A stretch of 37,866 bases of DNA, taken from positions 1-37,866 of the forward strand of contig NZ_JAUSWH010000025.1 in NCBI RefSeq assembly GCF_030815125.1. Direction: 5' to 3'. The notes under the pieces are model-generated. The model saw nothing but the letters and a program-made list of their open reading frames with translations. It was not told the origin of the DNA and searched no databases. Position numbers and translations under genes: made by a program. This DNA comes from Allorhizobium paknamense. Its GTDB lineage: Bacteria > Pseudomonadota > Alphaproteobacteria > Rhizobiales > Rhizobiaceae. Of this stretch, positions 1 to 10,199 are shown one piece after another. Position 1 is the first letter of the stretch. The number at the start of each line of letters is the position of its first letter.

Positions 1-14
1 ACTTCCAATATCAA

Positions 15-94
<80 letters not shown>

Positions 95-110
95 CACTAA
101 TTCTATTTAA

Positions 111-147
111 AGCCCCGCGCACAAAAAACGCGGGGCTGTTCGCGTTT
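111..147 (+). terminator. Rho-independent-like terminator after tRNA-fMet
   Basis: AGCCCCGCG (111-119) and CGCGGGGCT (129-137) form a perfect 9-bp GC-rich stem over an A-rich loop. Only a weak T-containing tail follows. It lies between the tRNA and the convergent oxidoreductase gene, so it probably ends the tRNA transcript. Confidence 0.6.
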
Positions 148-171
148 GTATAACGCGGTTATCCCGTCCCG

Positions 172-2442
172 TCAGGTGATGATGCGAACCGGAACCGCTT
201 TCGAAGCAGGTGTTTTGGAAAGCTTGTCATGATGTGAAAGCGGGATGAGCGGGTTGAGTTCAGGATAATATCCCGCCACGCAGCCAGCGGGCAGATCGAA
301 GGGCAAGACCTTCAACCCGTCGACCCGCCGATGCACCCCGTCGTCGGCATCGCTGACGAGAGCGACAATCTGGCCTTCTTCCAGTCCTGCGGAACGCATC
401 TCATCCGGGCTGATCAGCAGCACGTCCCGCGTGCCGCTGACACCGCGAAGCCGATCCTCATATCCATAGATCGTCGTATTGAATTGGTCATTGCTGCGCA
501 GCGTGATCAAGCGGTAGCGACCGGCCCTATCGGCAAAGCCGGCAGCCGAGAGACTCGTCGGAACGGTGAATTCCGCTTTTCCGCTTTCGGTTTTCCAGAT
601 CCGTTCGCGAGCACTATTGCCTCGATAAAAGCCTCCGGGTGTGAACATCCGCTTATTGAAGGCATGGAACTGGTCGGGATAGGTTTCCTCGATCAGATCG
701 CGAACCTTGCCATAATCGCCGGTCCAGTCGTCCCAGTGCACATTCTGGTTGGGCGGGAGCGTGGCTTTCGCCAAGCCAGCGACGATGGCGAGTTCTGACA
801 ACAAGTGCTCACTTGCGGGTTCCCGTTTGCCGATCGATCCGTGAATGCAGCTGAGGCTGTCTTCCATGGTGACAGTCTGTGGTCCGCTTTGCTGTTTATC
901 CCGTTCCGTTCGTCCCAGACAGGGCAGAAGATACGCGACCTCACCGTTGATCAGGTGGCTGCGATTGAGCTTTGTGGCGATCTGCACGGTCAGTCTCATG
1001 CGTTTCCACGCCGTCTCCATGGCGTCGCGTTCAGGGATTGCGCGGACGAAATTGCCACCGAGCCCGATGAAGGCGCGGATAGACCCATCCTGGATGCCTT
1101 CGCAGGCTTCCACGGTGTTGACACCCTTTTTCCTTGGCGGATCGAAACCGTACATTGCGGCGAGCTTGTCGAGCGGCACAAGTTCCGGCTTTTCGGATAT
1201 GCCAACCGTTCTCTGTCCCTGAACATTGGAATGGCCGCGCACCGGCGAAATGCCAGTGCCGTCACGGCCGATATTGCCCTTGAGAAGGAGCAGATTGACC
1301 AACATCCCGATATTGTCCGCGCCGTTCACTTGCTGTGTCAGGCCCATGCCGTAAATGCCGATGACCCGTTCCGCCTCGACATAGATCTGGGCTGCCTGCT
1401 CAAGGGCCTGCTGCGTAAGGCCCGATTCTTCAACGATTGCAGACCATGGCGTTTCCCGTGCCGCCTTCTCGAAGGCTTCAAAACCATAGGTGTGCTGCTG
1501 GATGAAGTCGCGATCCAGTACACTTCTGCCTTGCGCTCTCGCTTCGTCGTCCTTTGCCAGAACGTGCTTGCATAACCCCATCAATGCGGCGATGTCGCCG
1601 CCTGCACGGACCTGCAAATACTGATCGGAAATCTGTGTTTCCCGCCCGGTCAGCATTTCCAGCGGATTTTGTGGATTTATGAAAGACTCCAGGCCTTTTT
1701 CGCGGACCGGATTAAAGGTGACGATCTTGCAGCCGCGCTTGACCGCATCCTGAAGGGGGTGAAGGAACCGTGGGCTATTGGACCCAGTGTTTTGGCCGAA
1801 GAAGAAAATGGCGTCGCACTTGGAAAAGTCGTCATAGACACAGGTCCCAACTGACGCTCCGATGACCTTTTTCAATCCGACCGATGTGGTTTCATGGCAC
1901 ATGTTGGAACTGTCGGGAAGATTATTCGAGCCATAGAGCCTTGCGAAGAGGGCGTAACAATATGCGGTCTCGAGGCTCGCCCTTCCGGAGGCGTAAAAGA
2001 CGACGGATGTCGGATCCAGGGCTCGTAATTCTGCGGCAATGGCGGCGAAAGCCTCCTCCCACGTGCAGGCAACATAGTGATCGCTGTTGCGGTCATAGCG
2101 CATGGGATGCGTCAGCCGCCCCTGCTGTTCAAGATCATAATCCTTCCAGGTCTGAAGTTCCGAAACCGTATGACTGGCGAAAAAATCCGGCGTGCAGCGG
2201 CGTGTGGTGAGTTCCCATAAAGTTGCCTTGGCGCCGTTTTCGCAGAATTCGAAGGTGTGGTAGTCGGCAGGCTTGGTCCAGGCACAGGAAACGCACATGA
2301 AACCGCCCGGCTTGTTTTGACGGGCCAACGTCTCCATGACGGTGGGCTTATTCCATTCCCTGCCAAAGATACGGGTAATGCCTTTGAGAGACCCCCAGCC
2401 ACCTGATGAACCTTCGTAATGAACTGTGTCATCGTCTGACAT
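172..2442 (-). CDS. FdhF/YdeP-family molybdopterin oxidoreductase
   Basis: A 756-residue protein of the formate-dehydrogenase-H-like YdeP family, which binds bis-MGD molybdenum cofactor. The N-terminal part has a CxxC pair (C50, C53) in the short GGFMCVSCAW motif, in place of the full four-cysteine cluster site of ordinary formate dehydrogenases. C182, in NMCHETTS, sits where the Mo-ligating Cys/Sec of the superfamily lies. The C-terminal third is the molydopterin dinucleotide-binding domain. The open frame extends upstream to a TTG at 2553, but the ATG at 2442 has a strong GGGAGG six bases before it and gives the usual family length. No signal peptide is seen, so it is probably cytoplasmic. 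The substrate is unknown; E. coli YdeP is linked to acid resistance. It follows the efflux operon on the same strand, 139 bp after mdtC, and may be co-transcribed. No fdhD or partner subunit is nearby. Confidence 0.9.
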   Translation of the reverse strand: MSDDDTVHYEGSSGGWGSLKGITRIFGREWNKPTVMETLARQNKPGGFMCVSCAWTKPADYHTFEFCENGAKATLWELTTRRCTPDFFASHTVSELQTWKDYDLEQQGRLTHPMRYDRNSDHYVACTWEEAFAAIAAELRALDPTSVVFYASGRASLETAYCYALFARLYGSNNLPDSSNMCHETTSVGLKKVIGASVGTCVYDDFSKCDAIFFFGQNTGSNSPRFLHPLQDAVKRGCKIVTFNPVREKGLESFINPQNPLEMLTGRETQISDQYLQVRAGGDIAALMGLCKHVLAKDDEARAQGRSVLDRDFIQQHTYGFEAFEKAARETPWSAIVEESGLTQQALEQAAQIYVEAERVIGIYGMGLTQQVNGADNIGMLVNLLLLKGNIGRDGTGISPVRGHSNVQGQRTVGISEKPELVPLDKLAAMYGFDPPRKKGVNTVEACEGIQDGSIRAFIGLGGNFVRAIPERDAMETAWKRMRLTVQIATKLNRSHLINGEVAYLLPCLGRTERDKQQSGPQTVTMEDSLSCIHGSIGKREPASEHLLSELAIVAGLAKATLPPNQNVHWDDWTGDYGKVRDLIEETYPDQFHAFNKRMFTPGGFYRGNSARERIWKTESGKAEFTVPTSLSAAGFADRAGRYRLITLRSNDQFNTTIYGYEDRLRGVSGTRDVLLISPDEMRSAGLEEGQIVALVSDADDGVHRRVDGLKVLPFDLPAGCVAGYYPELNPLIPLSHHDKLSKTPASKAVPVRIIT

Positions 2443-2581
2443 ACTGACCTCCCTGGCACCCATACTATCGAGCCATAACGCGGCACGGCCTCGGGGGAGG
2501 CAAACTTTCTCTTTTGCCAATTGTTCCCGCGCGGTGGTCGGGTTGTCGTCCAAGGGATCGCTCTAACTTTTTGTTGTGATC

Positions 2582-5500
2582 CTAGGCCTTGAGATCAGCG
2601 GTTGGGTTCATCGATGACGGGGCGAGAGGAGATGCGCCTCCGCTTTTGAGGCGGGCCGACCATCGGGCGAAGATCAGGTAGATGATCGGTGTGGTGTAAA
2701 GCGTCAGTGCCTGAGAGACGATGAGGCCGCCGATGATGGTGATGCCGAGGGGGCGGTGCAGTTCGGCGCCCGGTCCTGTGGCCAGTGCCAGCGGCAGGGC
2801 GCCCATGAAGGCGGCCAGTGTCGTCATCATGATGGGGCGGAAGCGTTTGAGGCAGGCTTCGTGGATTGCCTTTTCCGGCGGCATGCCGAGGTTTCGCTCG
2901 GCATCGAGCGCGAAATCCACCAGCATGATGCCGTTTTTCTTGACGATGCCGATCAGCAGGATAATGCCGATAAAGGCGACGATTGTCAGTTCCGTTCCGC
3001 TGACCCAGAGCGAAAGCAGCGCGCCGAGGCCCGCCGAGGGCAGGGTGGAGATGATGGTCAGCGGGTGGACAAGACTTTCATAGAGAATGCCCAGAACAAT
3101 ATAGACCGCCAGTAGCGCCGCCAGAATGAGAAGCGGCTGGCTGCCGGAGGAGGTGCTGGCGCTGGCGGCATCTCCGGCAAATTCTGCATGCAGGCTGTCT
3201 GGCAGGTGCATGCTGGCCACGGCTGCCTTTACGGCGTCGTTGGCCGCTGACAACGTTGTTTCCGGACCGACATTGTAGGAAATGGTCACCGAGGGAAACT
3301 GGCCCTGATGGTTGACGCCGATGGGCGCCAGCGTTCGCTCCACCCGCGCAAAGGCCCCGAGCGGCACCTGCGTGCCGCCGCTGCCCGGCACATAGATTTT
3401 CAGGATATGCTCCGGGTCCTTGGCAAAGTCCGGATAGGCCTCGAGAATGACGCGGTACTGATTGCGCTCGCCATAAACAATGGTCACCTGCCGCTGGGCG
3501 AAGGCGTTGTTGAGAATATTATCCACGGCGTTCATCGTCACGCCAAGTCGGGAGGCGGCGGTGCGGTCCACCACCACATTGGCCTGCAACCCGCTCGGCT
3601 GGCGGTCGCTGTTGACGTCCGTCAGCAGCGGTTCCTGCCGCAAACGCGCCAGGATGCGTGGAGCCCAGGTTATCAGCTCGTCATAATCGGCATCCCACAG
3701 CGTGAACTGATATTGCGAATCCGAGGAGCGTGCGCCGATACGGATATCGCCCGGGGAGAAGAACGAGGTGTCCAGGCCGGGAATGCTGCCTGCTGCGCGG
3801 CGCAACCGCTCGATGACCATGTCGGTCGGATCGCGTTGGCCGGGGGGCTTCAGCGAAATCAGCATCTGGCCGCGATTGGCCGTTCCGAGATAACCGCCGC
3901 CGACGCTGGCGCCGATATTGGCGACCGCCGGGTCTTTTTCCACCAGCGCCAGCGCCTGCTGTTGCAGCGCCACCATGGCCGGATAGGAAATGTCGCTGGC
4001 TGCCTGACTATACCCCATGACAAAGCCGGTATCGTCGCGGGGGATGAAGCCCTTCGGCACCTTGGCATAGAGAGTGCCGGTCAGGACGACGCAGGCGATG
4101 ATGCTCGCCACCGCCAGCACGCGGTGATGCAGCAGGGCGCTGAGGCTGCGGTCATAAAAGCCGATCATCCGCTGCAGGCTGCCTTCCACTCCTCTGTCGA
4201 ACCAGTTTCCCCGGGCCTCAAAATCGTGCGGTTTCAGCTTGTGGCCGCAGATCATCGGGGTCAGCGTCAGGGAAACGACGGTCGAGACCAGAATGGTAAA
4301 GGCCAGCGTCAGCGAGAAGGTCAGGAAGAATTTGCCGATCACGCCGCCCATGAAGAACAGGGGAATGAAGGCCGCCATCAGCGAGACGCTGATGGCAATG
4401 ACGGTAAAGCCGATCTGTCGTGCCCCCTCCCGGGCGGCATCCAGCGGCTTCAGGCCCTTTTCAAGATTGGCATGGACATTTTCGATCATGACGATGGCAT
4501 CGTCCACCACAAAGCCGCTCGCCACCGCCAGCGCCATCAGCGAAAGGTTGTCTATCGAAAGGCCGGTCAGCCACATGGCGGCGAAGGCGCCCGCAAAGGA
4601 AAGCGGCACCGTCAGCCCTGCCGCAAGCGTCGGCACCAGCCGTCTCAGGAAAACGAACACCACCGCCATGACGAGGCTGATGGTGATCAGCAGGGTCAAC
4701 TGCATATCTTCCACGCTGGCATGAATGGTGGTGGTGCGGTCGTTCAGCACATCGATGGCGATGCCTGCGGGGATCAGTCGCTTGAGTTCCGGAATGAGGT
4801 CGCGCACCGCATCCACCGTCGAGACGACATTGGCATCCGCCGCCTTGGTAATGTTGATCAGCACGGCAGGCTTGCCGTTGAACCAGGCATCGGAACGGCG
4901 GTTGCGCACGCCCTCGTCGACGGTGGCGATATCGGAAAGCCTGGTGGCTGTTCCGTCGCCAGAGGTGATGATCAGGCGGCCGTAATCCTCCGGCTTCGTC
5001 AGTTGCGCATTCACCGACAGCGCATAAAAGGCGTTCGGTCCATCGATGGCGCCAATTGGCGCGAGCGCATTGCCGTTGACGATGGCGGTGCGCACGTCGT
5101 TGGCGGAAAGGCCGATGGCCGCCAGCCGGTCCGGATCGAGCCGCACCCGGACGGCCGGCTGGTCGGCGCCGCTGACGCTGACATCGCCAACCCCCTCCAC
5201 CTGCGAAATGCGCTGAACCACGACCGTATCGGCGGCATCGAACACTGCGCTGGCGGGCAGGGCGTCGGAGGTCAGTGCCAGCGTCAGGATTGGTGCTGCG
5301 GCGGGATTGGCCTTGCGCAGCGATGGCAGGCTCGGCATGTCGCTTGGAAGATCGGCAACGGCGGCGTTGATCGCCGCCTGCACATCCTGGGCGGCGCTGT
5401 CGACATTGCGGGAAATATCGAATTGCAGAAAGATGTTGGTGGTGCCGAGCCCGCTGGTCGAGGTCATCTCCGTCACGCCGGCAATGGCGCCCAGATGCCG

Positions 5501-5704
5501 CTCCAGAGGGGCGGCAACGCTGGAGGCCATGCTTTCCGGATCAGCGCCCGGACGGCTGGCGGAGACGCGAATGGTGGGCAGATCGACGGCGGGAAGGCTG
5601 GAGACCGGCAGAAATCGATAGGCGACCAGGCCCAGCATCATCAACCCGATCGCCAGAAGCGTCGTGCCGACCGGGCGGCTGATGAAGGGCGCGGAGATAT
5701 TCAT
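2582..5704 (-). CDS. mdtC: RND multidrug efflux inner-membrane subunit, MdtC-like
   Basis: A 1040-residue proton-driven RND (AcrB/MdtB/MdtC) transporter. It has an N-terminal membrane helix, two large periplasmic loops and the remaining membrane helices in two blocks of six. The proton-relay aspartates D401-D402 are in the fourth membrane helix (GFVVDDAIVMIEN), and the partner lysine region is GIVKKNGIMLVDFALDAER. Closest in character to MdtC, the second RND gene of mdtABC operons, where one MdtC combines with MdtB copies in a heterotrimer. Its ATG overlaps the stop of the upstream RND gene by 4 bp (ATGA, 5701-5704), implying coupled translation. Substrates cannot be read from sequence; E. 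coli MdtABC exports bile salts, novobiocin and similar compounds. No outer-membrane factor gene is in the window. Confidence 0.93.
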   Translation of the reverse strand: MNISAPFISRPVGTTLLAIGLMMLGLVAYRFLPVSSLPAVDLPTIRVSASRPGADPESMASSVAAPLERHLGAIAGVTEMTSTSGLGTTNIFLQFDISRNVDSAAQDVQAAINAAVADLPSDMPSLPSLRKANPAAAPILTLALTSDALPASAVFDAADTVVVQRISQVEGVGDVSVSGADQPAVRVRLDPDRLAAIGLSANDVRTAIVNGNALAPIGAIDGPNAFYALSVNAQLTKPEDYGRLIITSGDGTATRLSDIATVDEGVRNRRSDAWFNGKPAVLINITKAADANVVSTVDAVRDLIPELKRLIPAGIAIDVLNDRTTTIHASVEDMQLTLLITISLVMAVVFVFLRRLVPTLAAGLTVPLSFAGAFAAMWLTGLSIDNLSLMALAVASGFVVDDAIVMIENVHANLEKGLKPLDAAREGARQIGFTVIAISVSLMAAFIPLFFMGGVIGKFFLTFSLTLAFTILVSTVVSLTLTPMICGHKLKPHDFEARGNWFDRGVEGSLQRMIGFYDRSLSALLHHRVLAVASIIACVVLTGTLYAKVPKGFIPRDDTGFVMGYSQAASDISYPAMVALQQQALALVEKDPAVANIGASVGGGYLGTANRGQMLISLKPPGQRDPTDMVIERLRRAAGSIPGLDTSFFSPGDIRIGARSSDSQYQFTLWDADYDELITWAPRILARLRQEPLLTDVNSDRQPSGLQANVVVDRTAASRLGVTMNAVDNILNNAFAQRQVTIVYGERNQYRVILEAYPDFAKDPEHILKIYVPGSGGTQVPLGAFARVERTLAPIGVNHQGQFPSVTISYNVGPETTLSAANDAVKAAVASMHLPDSLHAEFAGDAASASTSSGSQPLLILAALLAVYIVLGILYESLVHPLTIISTLPSAGLGALLSLWVSGTELTIVAFIGIILLIGIVKKNGIMLVDFALDAERNLGMPPEKAIHEACLKRFRPIMMTTLAAFMGALPLALATGPGAELHRPLGITIIGGLIVSQALTLYTTPIIYLIFARWSARLKSGGASPLAPSSMNPTADLKA

Positions 5705-8700
5705 GCGGGCTCACCCGCCTTTATGGTCTTGCTCTTTCGCTGCCGGAGCCTGTCCAGCGCCAGATAGATCACCGGCGTGGTGTAGAGGGTGAGCAACTGG
5801 CTGAGCAGCAGGCCGCCGATGATGGAAATGCCAAGCGGAATGCGCAATTCCGCCCCGGTCCCTTGAGCAAGCGCCAGCGGCAGTGCTCCAAACAGCGCGG
5901 CCAGCGTCGTCATCATGATCGGGCGGAAGCGCAGCGTGGCCGCCTTGATAATGGCGTCGCGGGGAAGAAGCCCCTGTTCACGCTCCGCATCCAGCGCAAA
6001 ATCGATCATCATGATCGCGTTTTTCTTGACGATGCCCATCAGCAGCACGATGCCGATCAGCGCGATGATCGACAGATCCTGATCAAACAGCATCAGCGCC
6101 AGCAGCGCCCCGACCCCGGCGGAGGGCAGTGTCGAGAGAATGGTGATCGGGTGGATGGCGCTTTCATAGAGCAGGCCGAGCACGATGTAGATGGTGATGA
6201 TCGCCGCCAGGATCAGCCAGGGTTCGCCCGCCAGCGCCCGGTCGAATTCCTCGGTATCGCCACTGTAATGGCGCTGGATGGAGGCCGGCATGCCGATCTC
6301 CTTTTCCGCCGTCTTGATGGCCGCCACCGCCTGCGAAAGCGAAGCGCCGCGGGCGAGGTCGAAACTGAGCGTGACGGAGGGAAACTGCTCGCTGCGGCTG
6401 ATGACCAGCGGCGCGGTGGTGAAGCGGATGCTTGCGACGGCAGTCAGCGGCACCATGGCGCTATCCGTTCCCGCCACATAGAGCTGCGACAGGGCCTTCG
6501 GGTCTCCCTGGAACCGCTCCGCGGCCTCCAGGATCACGCGATACTGGTTGGCCTGCCCATAAATCGTGCTGATCTGGCGCTGGCCAAAGGCATCGTAAAG
6601 CGTGTCGCTGATCGCCTGCATGGAAACGCCAAGCCGGGCCGCCGTCTCGCGATTGACTTGGATGGCCAGCCTGCCGCCGCCCATTTCCACTTCCGACGTT
6701 ACGTCTACGAGAATCGGGTTCTGCTGCAGGCGATGCGCCAGCTTGTTGGCCCAATCAGCCACCGTGGCGGTATTGGTGCCGGTCAGCGTGTATTGATAGG
6801 GCGCGCGGCTTGCCCGGGTGCTGATGGAGATGTCGCGCACGCTCTGGAACGTGGCATGCACGCCCGGAATGCCGGAGACTCGCGCCCGCAGCCGGTCGAT
6901 CAGGTCGGTGGCGGAGATGTCGCGCTCGCCCTGCGGTTTCAGCACCAGCGTGTAGCTGGCGGTGTTCAGGGTGAGATTGCTGGCGCTGGTGCCGATCACC
7001 GCGATCACGCTTTCGATGGCCGGATCCTGCCGCAGCCGGTCGCCGATATCCTGCTGCGTGGTCTTCATCACGGCGAAGGAGCTGGTCGGTTCGGTTTCGA
7101 TGACGGCGGTGATCAGGCCGGTATCCTGCACCGGCAGGAAGCCCTTGGGGATGATAATATAGAGGCCGACAGTCACCGCCAGCGTCAGGCCTGTCAGCGA
7201 CAGCATCAGCCAGCCCCTGTCCACCGCCCAGACCACGCTTTTGCGATAGCCTTCGTTCATCCAGGCCATGAACCGGTCCGTCAGGCCGAGCAGCCCGGCA
7301 TGGCGTTCCTTCGGTGGTTTCAGGATGCGGGCACACATCATCGGCGTCAGCGTCAGCGAAATGATCGCCGAAACCACCACGGCAATGGTCAGCGTCAGGG
7401 CAAATTCGCGGAACATCCGCCCGACAATCCCGGTCATGAACAGCAGCGGAATGAAGACCGCGATCAGCGAGGCAGTGAGCGAGATGATGGTGAAGCCGAT
7501 TTCGCCCGCCCCCTTCAGCGCCGCCTGCATCGGATGCTCGCCCTCCTCGATATGGCGGGCGATGTTTTCGATCATCACGATGGCATCGTCCACCACGAAG
7601 CCCGTGCCGATGGTCAGCGCCATCAGCGAGAGATTGTCGAGGCTGAAGCCGGCGAACCACATGATGCCGAAGGTGGCGATCAGCGACAGCGGCAGCGCCA
7701 CACCGGCGATGATGGTGGCCGTCAGCGTGCGCAGGAACAGGAAGACGACGAGAATGACCAGCGCGATGGACAGGAGCAGCGTCCATTGCACCTCGTGGAT
7801 CGAGGCGCGGATCGTCTCGGTGCGGTCGTTGACGATATCGAGCGACACCCCGGCGGGCAGGGAGGATGTCAGCCGCGGCAATTGCCGCCGCACATCCTCC
7901 ACCGTCTGGATGACATTGGCTCCCGGCTGGCGCATGATGTCGACGATCACTGCCGGGTGGCCCTGATACCAGGCGCCGACACGGCTGTTTTCCAGCCCTT
8001 CCACCACGTCGGCCACGTCCTTCAGCTGCACCGGCGCGCTGTTGCGATAGGCAATGATCGTCTGGCGGTAGATCTCCGGATCGTGGATCTGGTCGTTGGC
8101 CGACAGGGTGAAGGATTGCGAGGTGCCGTCCACCGCCCCCTTCGCGCCGGAGACATTGGCATTGGTGATCGCGCTGCGCACGTCTTCCAGCGACAGGCCG
8201 TAGGAGGCAAGGCGGGTCAGATCGGCCTGAATGCGGATGGCGGGCCGCACGCCGCCCTGCACCCGGACATCGCCGACGCCAGAGACCTCGCTCAGCCGCT
8301 GCGACATGATCGTATCGGTAAAGTCGCTGAGATCGCGGATCGGATAGGTGTCGGAATGCAGGGCGAGCGTCAGGATCGGCGTATCCGCCGGGTTCACCTT
8401 GGCATAGGTCGGTGGATAGGGCAGGGTTTTCGGCAGGCTGCCGGTGGCGGAATTGATGGCCGCCTGCACATCCTGCGCCGCGCCGTCGATATCCCGGTCC
8501 AGATTGAATTGCAGGGTGATCTGGCTGATGCCATAGGCGCTGGAGGAGGTCATGGCGGCAATGGCCGGGATCTGTCCCAGCGGCCGCTCCAAAGGCGCGG
8601 TCACCAGCGCCGCCATCGTATCCGGATCGGCGCCCGGCAATTGCGTGGTCACCCGGATCGTTGGAAAATCCACCTGCGGCAGCGGCGCGACCGGCAGCGA

Positions 8701-8790
8701 GAAAAAGCCGAGAAGCCCGCCGAGCAGGGTGGCGATGCCGAGAAGCGAGGTGGCGATGGGCCGGGCGATGAAGGGCGTGGAAATGCTCAT
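5701..8790 (-). CDS. mdtB: RND multidrug efflux inner-membrane subunit, MdtB-like
   Basis: A 1029-residue RND transporter with the same architecture as its downstream neighbour and clearly paralogous to it. It begins with an N-terminal membrane helix (ISTPFIARPIATSLL), carries D401-D402 in GFVVDDAIVMIEN and the later GIVKKNAIMMIDFALDAER segment. Position between the adaptor and the MdtC-like gene matches MdtB. It overlaps both neighbours by 4 bp (ATGA at 5701-5704 and 8787-8790), so the three genes form one tightly coupled operon. The two pump genes sit in the inner membrane and work with the adaptor and a TolC-type channel encoded elsewhere. Which paralogue is B and which is C is inferred mainly from gene order. 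Confidence 0.93.
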   Translation of the reverse strand: MSISTPFIARPIATSLLGIATLLGGLLGFFSLPVAPLPQVDFPTIRVTTQLPGADPDTMAALVTAPLERPLGQIPAIAAMTSSSAYGISQITLQFNLDRDIDGAAQDVQAAINSATGSLPKTLPYPPTYAKVNPADTPILTLALHSDTYPIRDLSDFTDTIMSQRLSEVSGVGDVRVQGGVRPAIRIQADLTRLASYGLSLEDVRSAITNANVSGAKGAVDGTSQSFTLSANDQIHDPEIYRQTIIAYRNSAPVQLKDVADVVEGLENSRVGAWYQGHPAVIVDIMRQPGANVIQTVEDVRRQLPRLTSSLPAGVSLDIVNDRTETIRASIHEVQWTLLLSIALVILVVFLFLRTLTATIIAGVALPLSLIATFGIMWFAGFSLDNLSLMALTIGTGFVVDDAIVMIENIARHIEEGEHPMQAALKGAGEIGFTIISLTASLIAVFIPLLFMTGIVGRMFREFALTLTIAVVVSAIISLTLTPMMCARILKPPKERHAGLLGLTDRFMAWMNEGYRKSVVWAVDRGWLMLSLTGLTLAVTVGLYIIIPKGFLPVQDTGLITAVIETEPTSSFAVMKTTQQDIGDRLRQDPAIESVIAVIGTSASNLTLNTASYTLVLKPQGERDISATDLIDRLRARVSGIPGVHATFQSVRDISISTRASRAPYQYTLTGTNTATVADWANKLAHRLQQNPILVDVTSEVEMGGGRLAIQVNRETAARLGVSMQAISDTLYDAFGQRQISTIYGQANQYRVILEAAERFQGDPKALSQLYVAGTDSAMVPLTAVASIRFTTAPLVISRSEQFPSVTLSFDLARGASLSQAVAAIKTAEKEIGMPASIQRHYSGDTEEFDRALAGEPWLILAAIITIYIVLGLLYESAIHPITILSTLPSAGVGALLALMLFDQDLSIIALIGIVLLMGIVKKNAIMMIDFALDAEREQGLLPRDAIIKAATLRFRPIMMTTLAALFGALPLALAQGTGAELRIPLGISIIGGLLLSQLLTLYTTPVIYLALDRLRQRKSKTIKAGEPA

Positions 8791-10199
8791 GGCGCCGCGC
8801 CGCTCGCGCCTTGCGGAGCAGGTGTCGCGGGTGGCGTTGCGCCGGGCTGCGCCTCACCTTTCTGGTGGCGGTGGCCCGAATTCTGATCGCCACCGCCTTC
8901 TGCCGGTGGTGTGGCCTGTCCCGGCGGCGTGGCATGGTCGCCGGTCGCAGGCTTTGCCGGATTGCCGTTGCGATTGCCGCCGCCCTTGCGGCGTTGCCCA
9001 TGGCTTTCCTCGGAGAGGGGCACGGCCATTTTCGCGGGATCGGCCTCTTCCGGTGTCGACACCCTGACCTCGGACCCATCCTGCAATCGCGCAAAGCCGG
9101 TGGTCACCACCTTTTCGCCCTCGCGCACGCCCTTGCCGATCACGGCGATCCGGTCATCCTGCATGGTCACGTCCACCGCCTGGATGCGGACGGTGTTGTC
9201 ATCGCGCACGATGTAGCAATAGGTGCCGCCCGGGCCGCGCTGCACGGCGGCGGAGGGAATGGTCAGTACATTCCTCAGGGTCTCGACCAGCAGGCGCGCA
9301 TTGACGAAGGCGCCCGGCCAGAGCGTTAGCGCCTCATTGGTAAATTCGGCCCGCAGCTTGACCGTGCCCGTCGTCGCATCCACCTGATTGTCCACCACCG
9401 TCAGCCTGCCGCTGGCGAGCGCCGTCTTGCCGTCGTCGCCGAACACATCCACCGTCAGCGGTCCTTTGGCCTGCGCGGCGTTGACGCGGCCAAGCTCCTG
9501 CTGGGGCACGGAAAAGATCACCGTGATCGGGCGGATCTGCGACAGCGTCACGATGCCGGTGGTATCGCCGCTTGCCACGGTATTGCCGATATCGACATTG
9601 CGGATGCCGGTGCGGCCATCGATGGGAGCCCGGATCGTGGTGTAATCCAGCTGCGCCTGCGCGGCCTCGATGGCCGCCTGATCCGACTGCACCTGCGCCT
9701 TGTATTGGGCGACCTGCGATTGCTGGGCTTCCAACTGCTGCTGGGTGGCCGCCGAATTGCCGGCCAGCCGCTGAAGGCGGGCAAATTCCACGATGGCATT
9801 TTCAAGCAGCGCTTCATCCTGCGCTTTCTTGGCAACGGCCTGGTCGAACTGGGCGCGGTAAAGCGCATCGTCCAGCCGGGCAATAACATCGCCTGCCTTG
9901 ATGTCCTGCCCTTCCTGAAAGCCGATTTCGGTAATGCGACCGCTGACCTGCGCCCGCACCACGACGGAATTGACCGGTTTGACCGTGCCGACCCCCGTGA
10001 CATGGACCGGCACATCCGCCAGAACGGCCGGGGCGGCCACGACGGGAATGGCGCGGTCGCGTTCTTCCTTTTTTCCGGCCTGTCCCCCGCCGAACCAGGC
10101 GGCTGTCAGCGTCTTCACCTCAGGCAGTTCAGTGGCATAGACAAGGCCTGCACCGGCGACGACGATAGCGAGCAGCAGGACTTTACGACTGGTTTTCAT
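8787..10199 (-). CDS. mdtA: Periplasmic adaptor (membrane fusion protein) of RND efflux, MdtA-like
   Basis: A 470-residue HlyD/AcrA-type adaptor linking the RND pump to the outer-membrane channel. Residues about 6-24 form a signal/anchor helix. A biotinyl-lipoyl-like half motif (VVVRAQVSGRITEIGFQEG) follows, then an alpha-hairpin rich in Gln/Ala (about 100-175), the second lipoyl half (YTTIRAPIDGRTGIRNV), and beta-barrel and membrane-proximal domains up to about residue 385. The last 80 or so residues are low complexity, rich in Gly, Pro, Asn, Gln and Ala with basic patches, longer than in E. coli MdtA. The frame opens with TTG directly followed by ATG; I take the ATG at 10199. No strong ribosome-binding site is visible. 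First gene of mdtABC. Confidence 0.92.
   Translation of the reverse strand: MKTSRKVLLLAIVVAGAGLVYATELPEVKTLTAAWFGGGQAGKKEERDRAIPVVAAPAVLADVPVHVTGVGTVKPVNSVVVRAQVSGRITEIGFQEGQDIKAGDVIARLDDALYRAQFDQAVAKKAQDEALLENAIVEFARLQRLAGNSAATQQQLEAQQSQVAQYKAQVQSDQAAIEAAQAQLDYTTIRAPIDGRTGIRNVDIGNTVASGDTTGIVTLSQIRPITVIFSVPQQELGRVNAAQAKGPLTVDVFGDDGKTALASGRLTVVDNQVDATTGTVKLRAEFTNEALTLWPGAFVNARLLVETLRNVLTIPSAAVQRGPGGTYCYIVRDDNTVRIQAVDVTMQDDRIAVIGKGVREGEKVVTTGFARLQDGSEVRVSTPEEADPAKMAVPLSEESHGQRRKGGGNRNGNPAKPATGDHATPPGQATPPAEGGGDQNSGHRHQKGEAQPGATPPATPAPQGASGAAP

Noticed and set aside
2443..2553. Upstream TTG start for the molybdopterin oxidoreductase
   Set aside because: ATG 2442 has a strong ribosome-binding site and gives the normal family length.
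3308..8886. Long plus-strand open frames (819 and 1007 codons) antisense to mdtC and mdtB
   Set aside because: They are third-position shadows of GC-rich genes; composition is dominated by His, Arg, Gly, Asp and Gln with no recognisable domain, while the minus strand encodes clear RND pumps.
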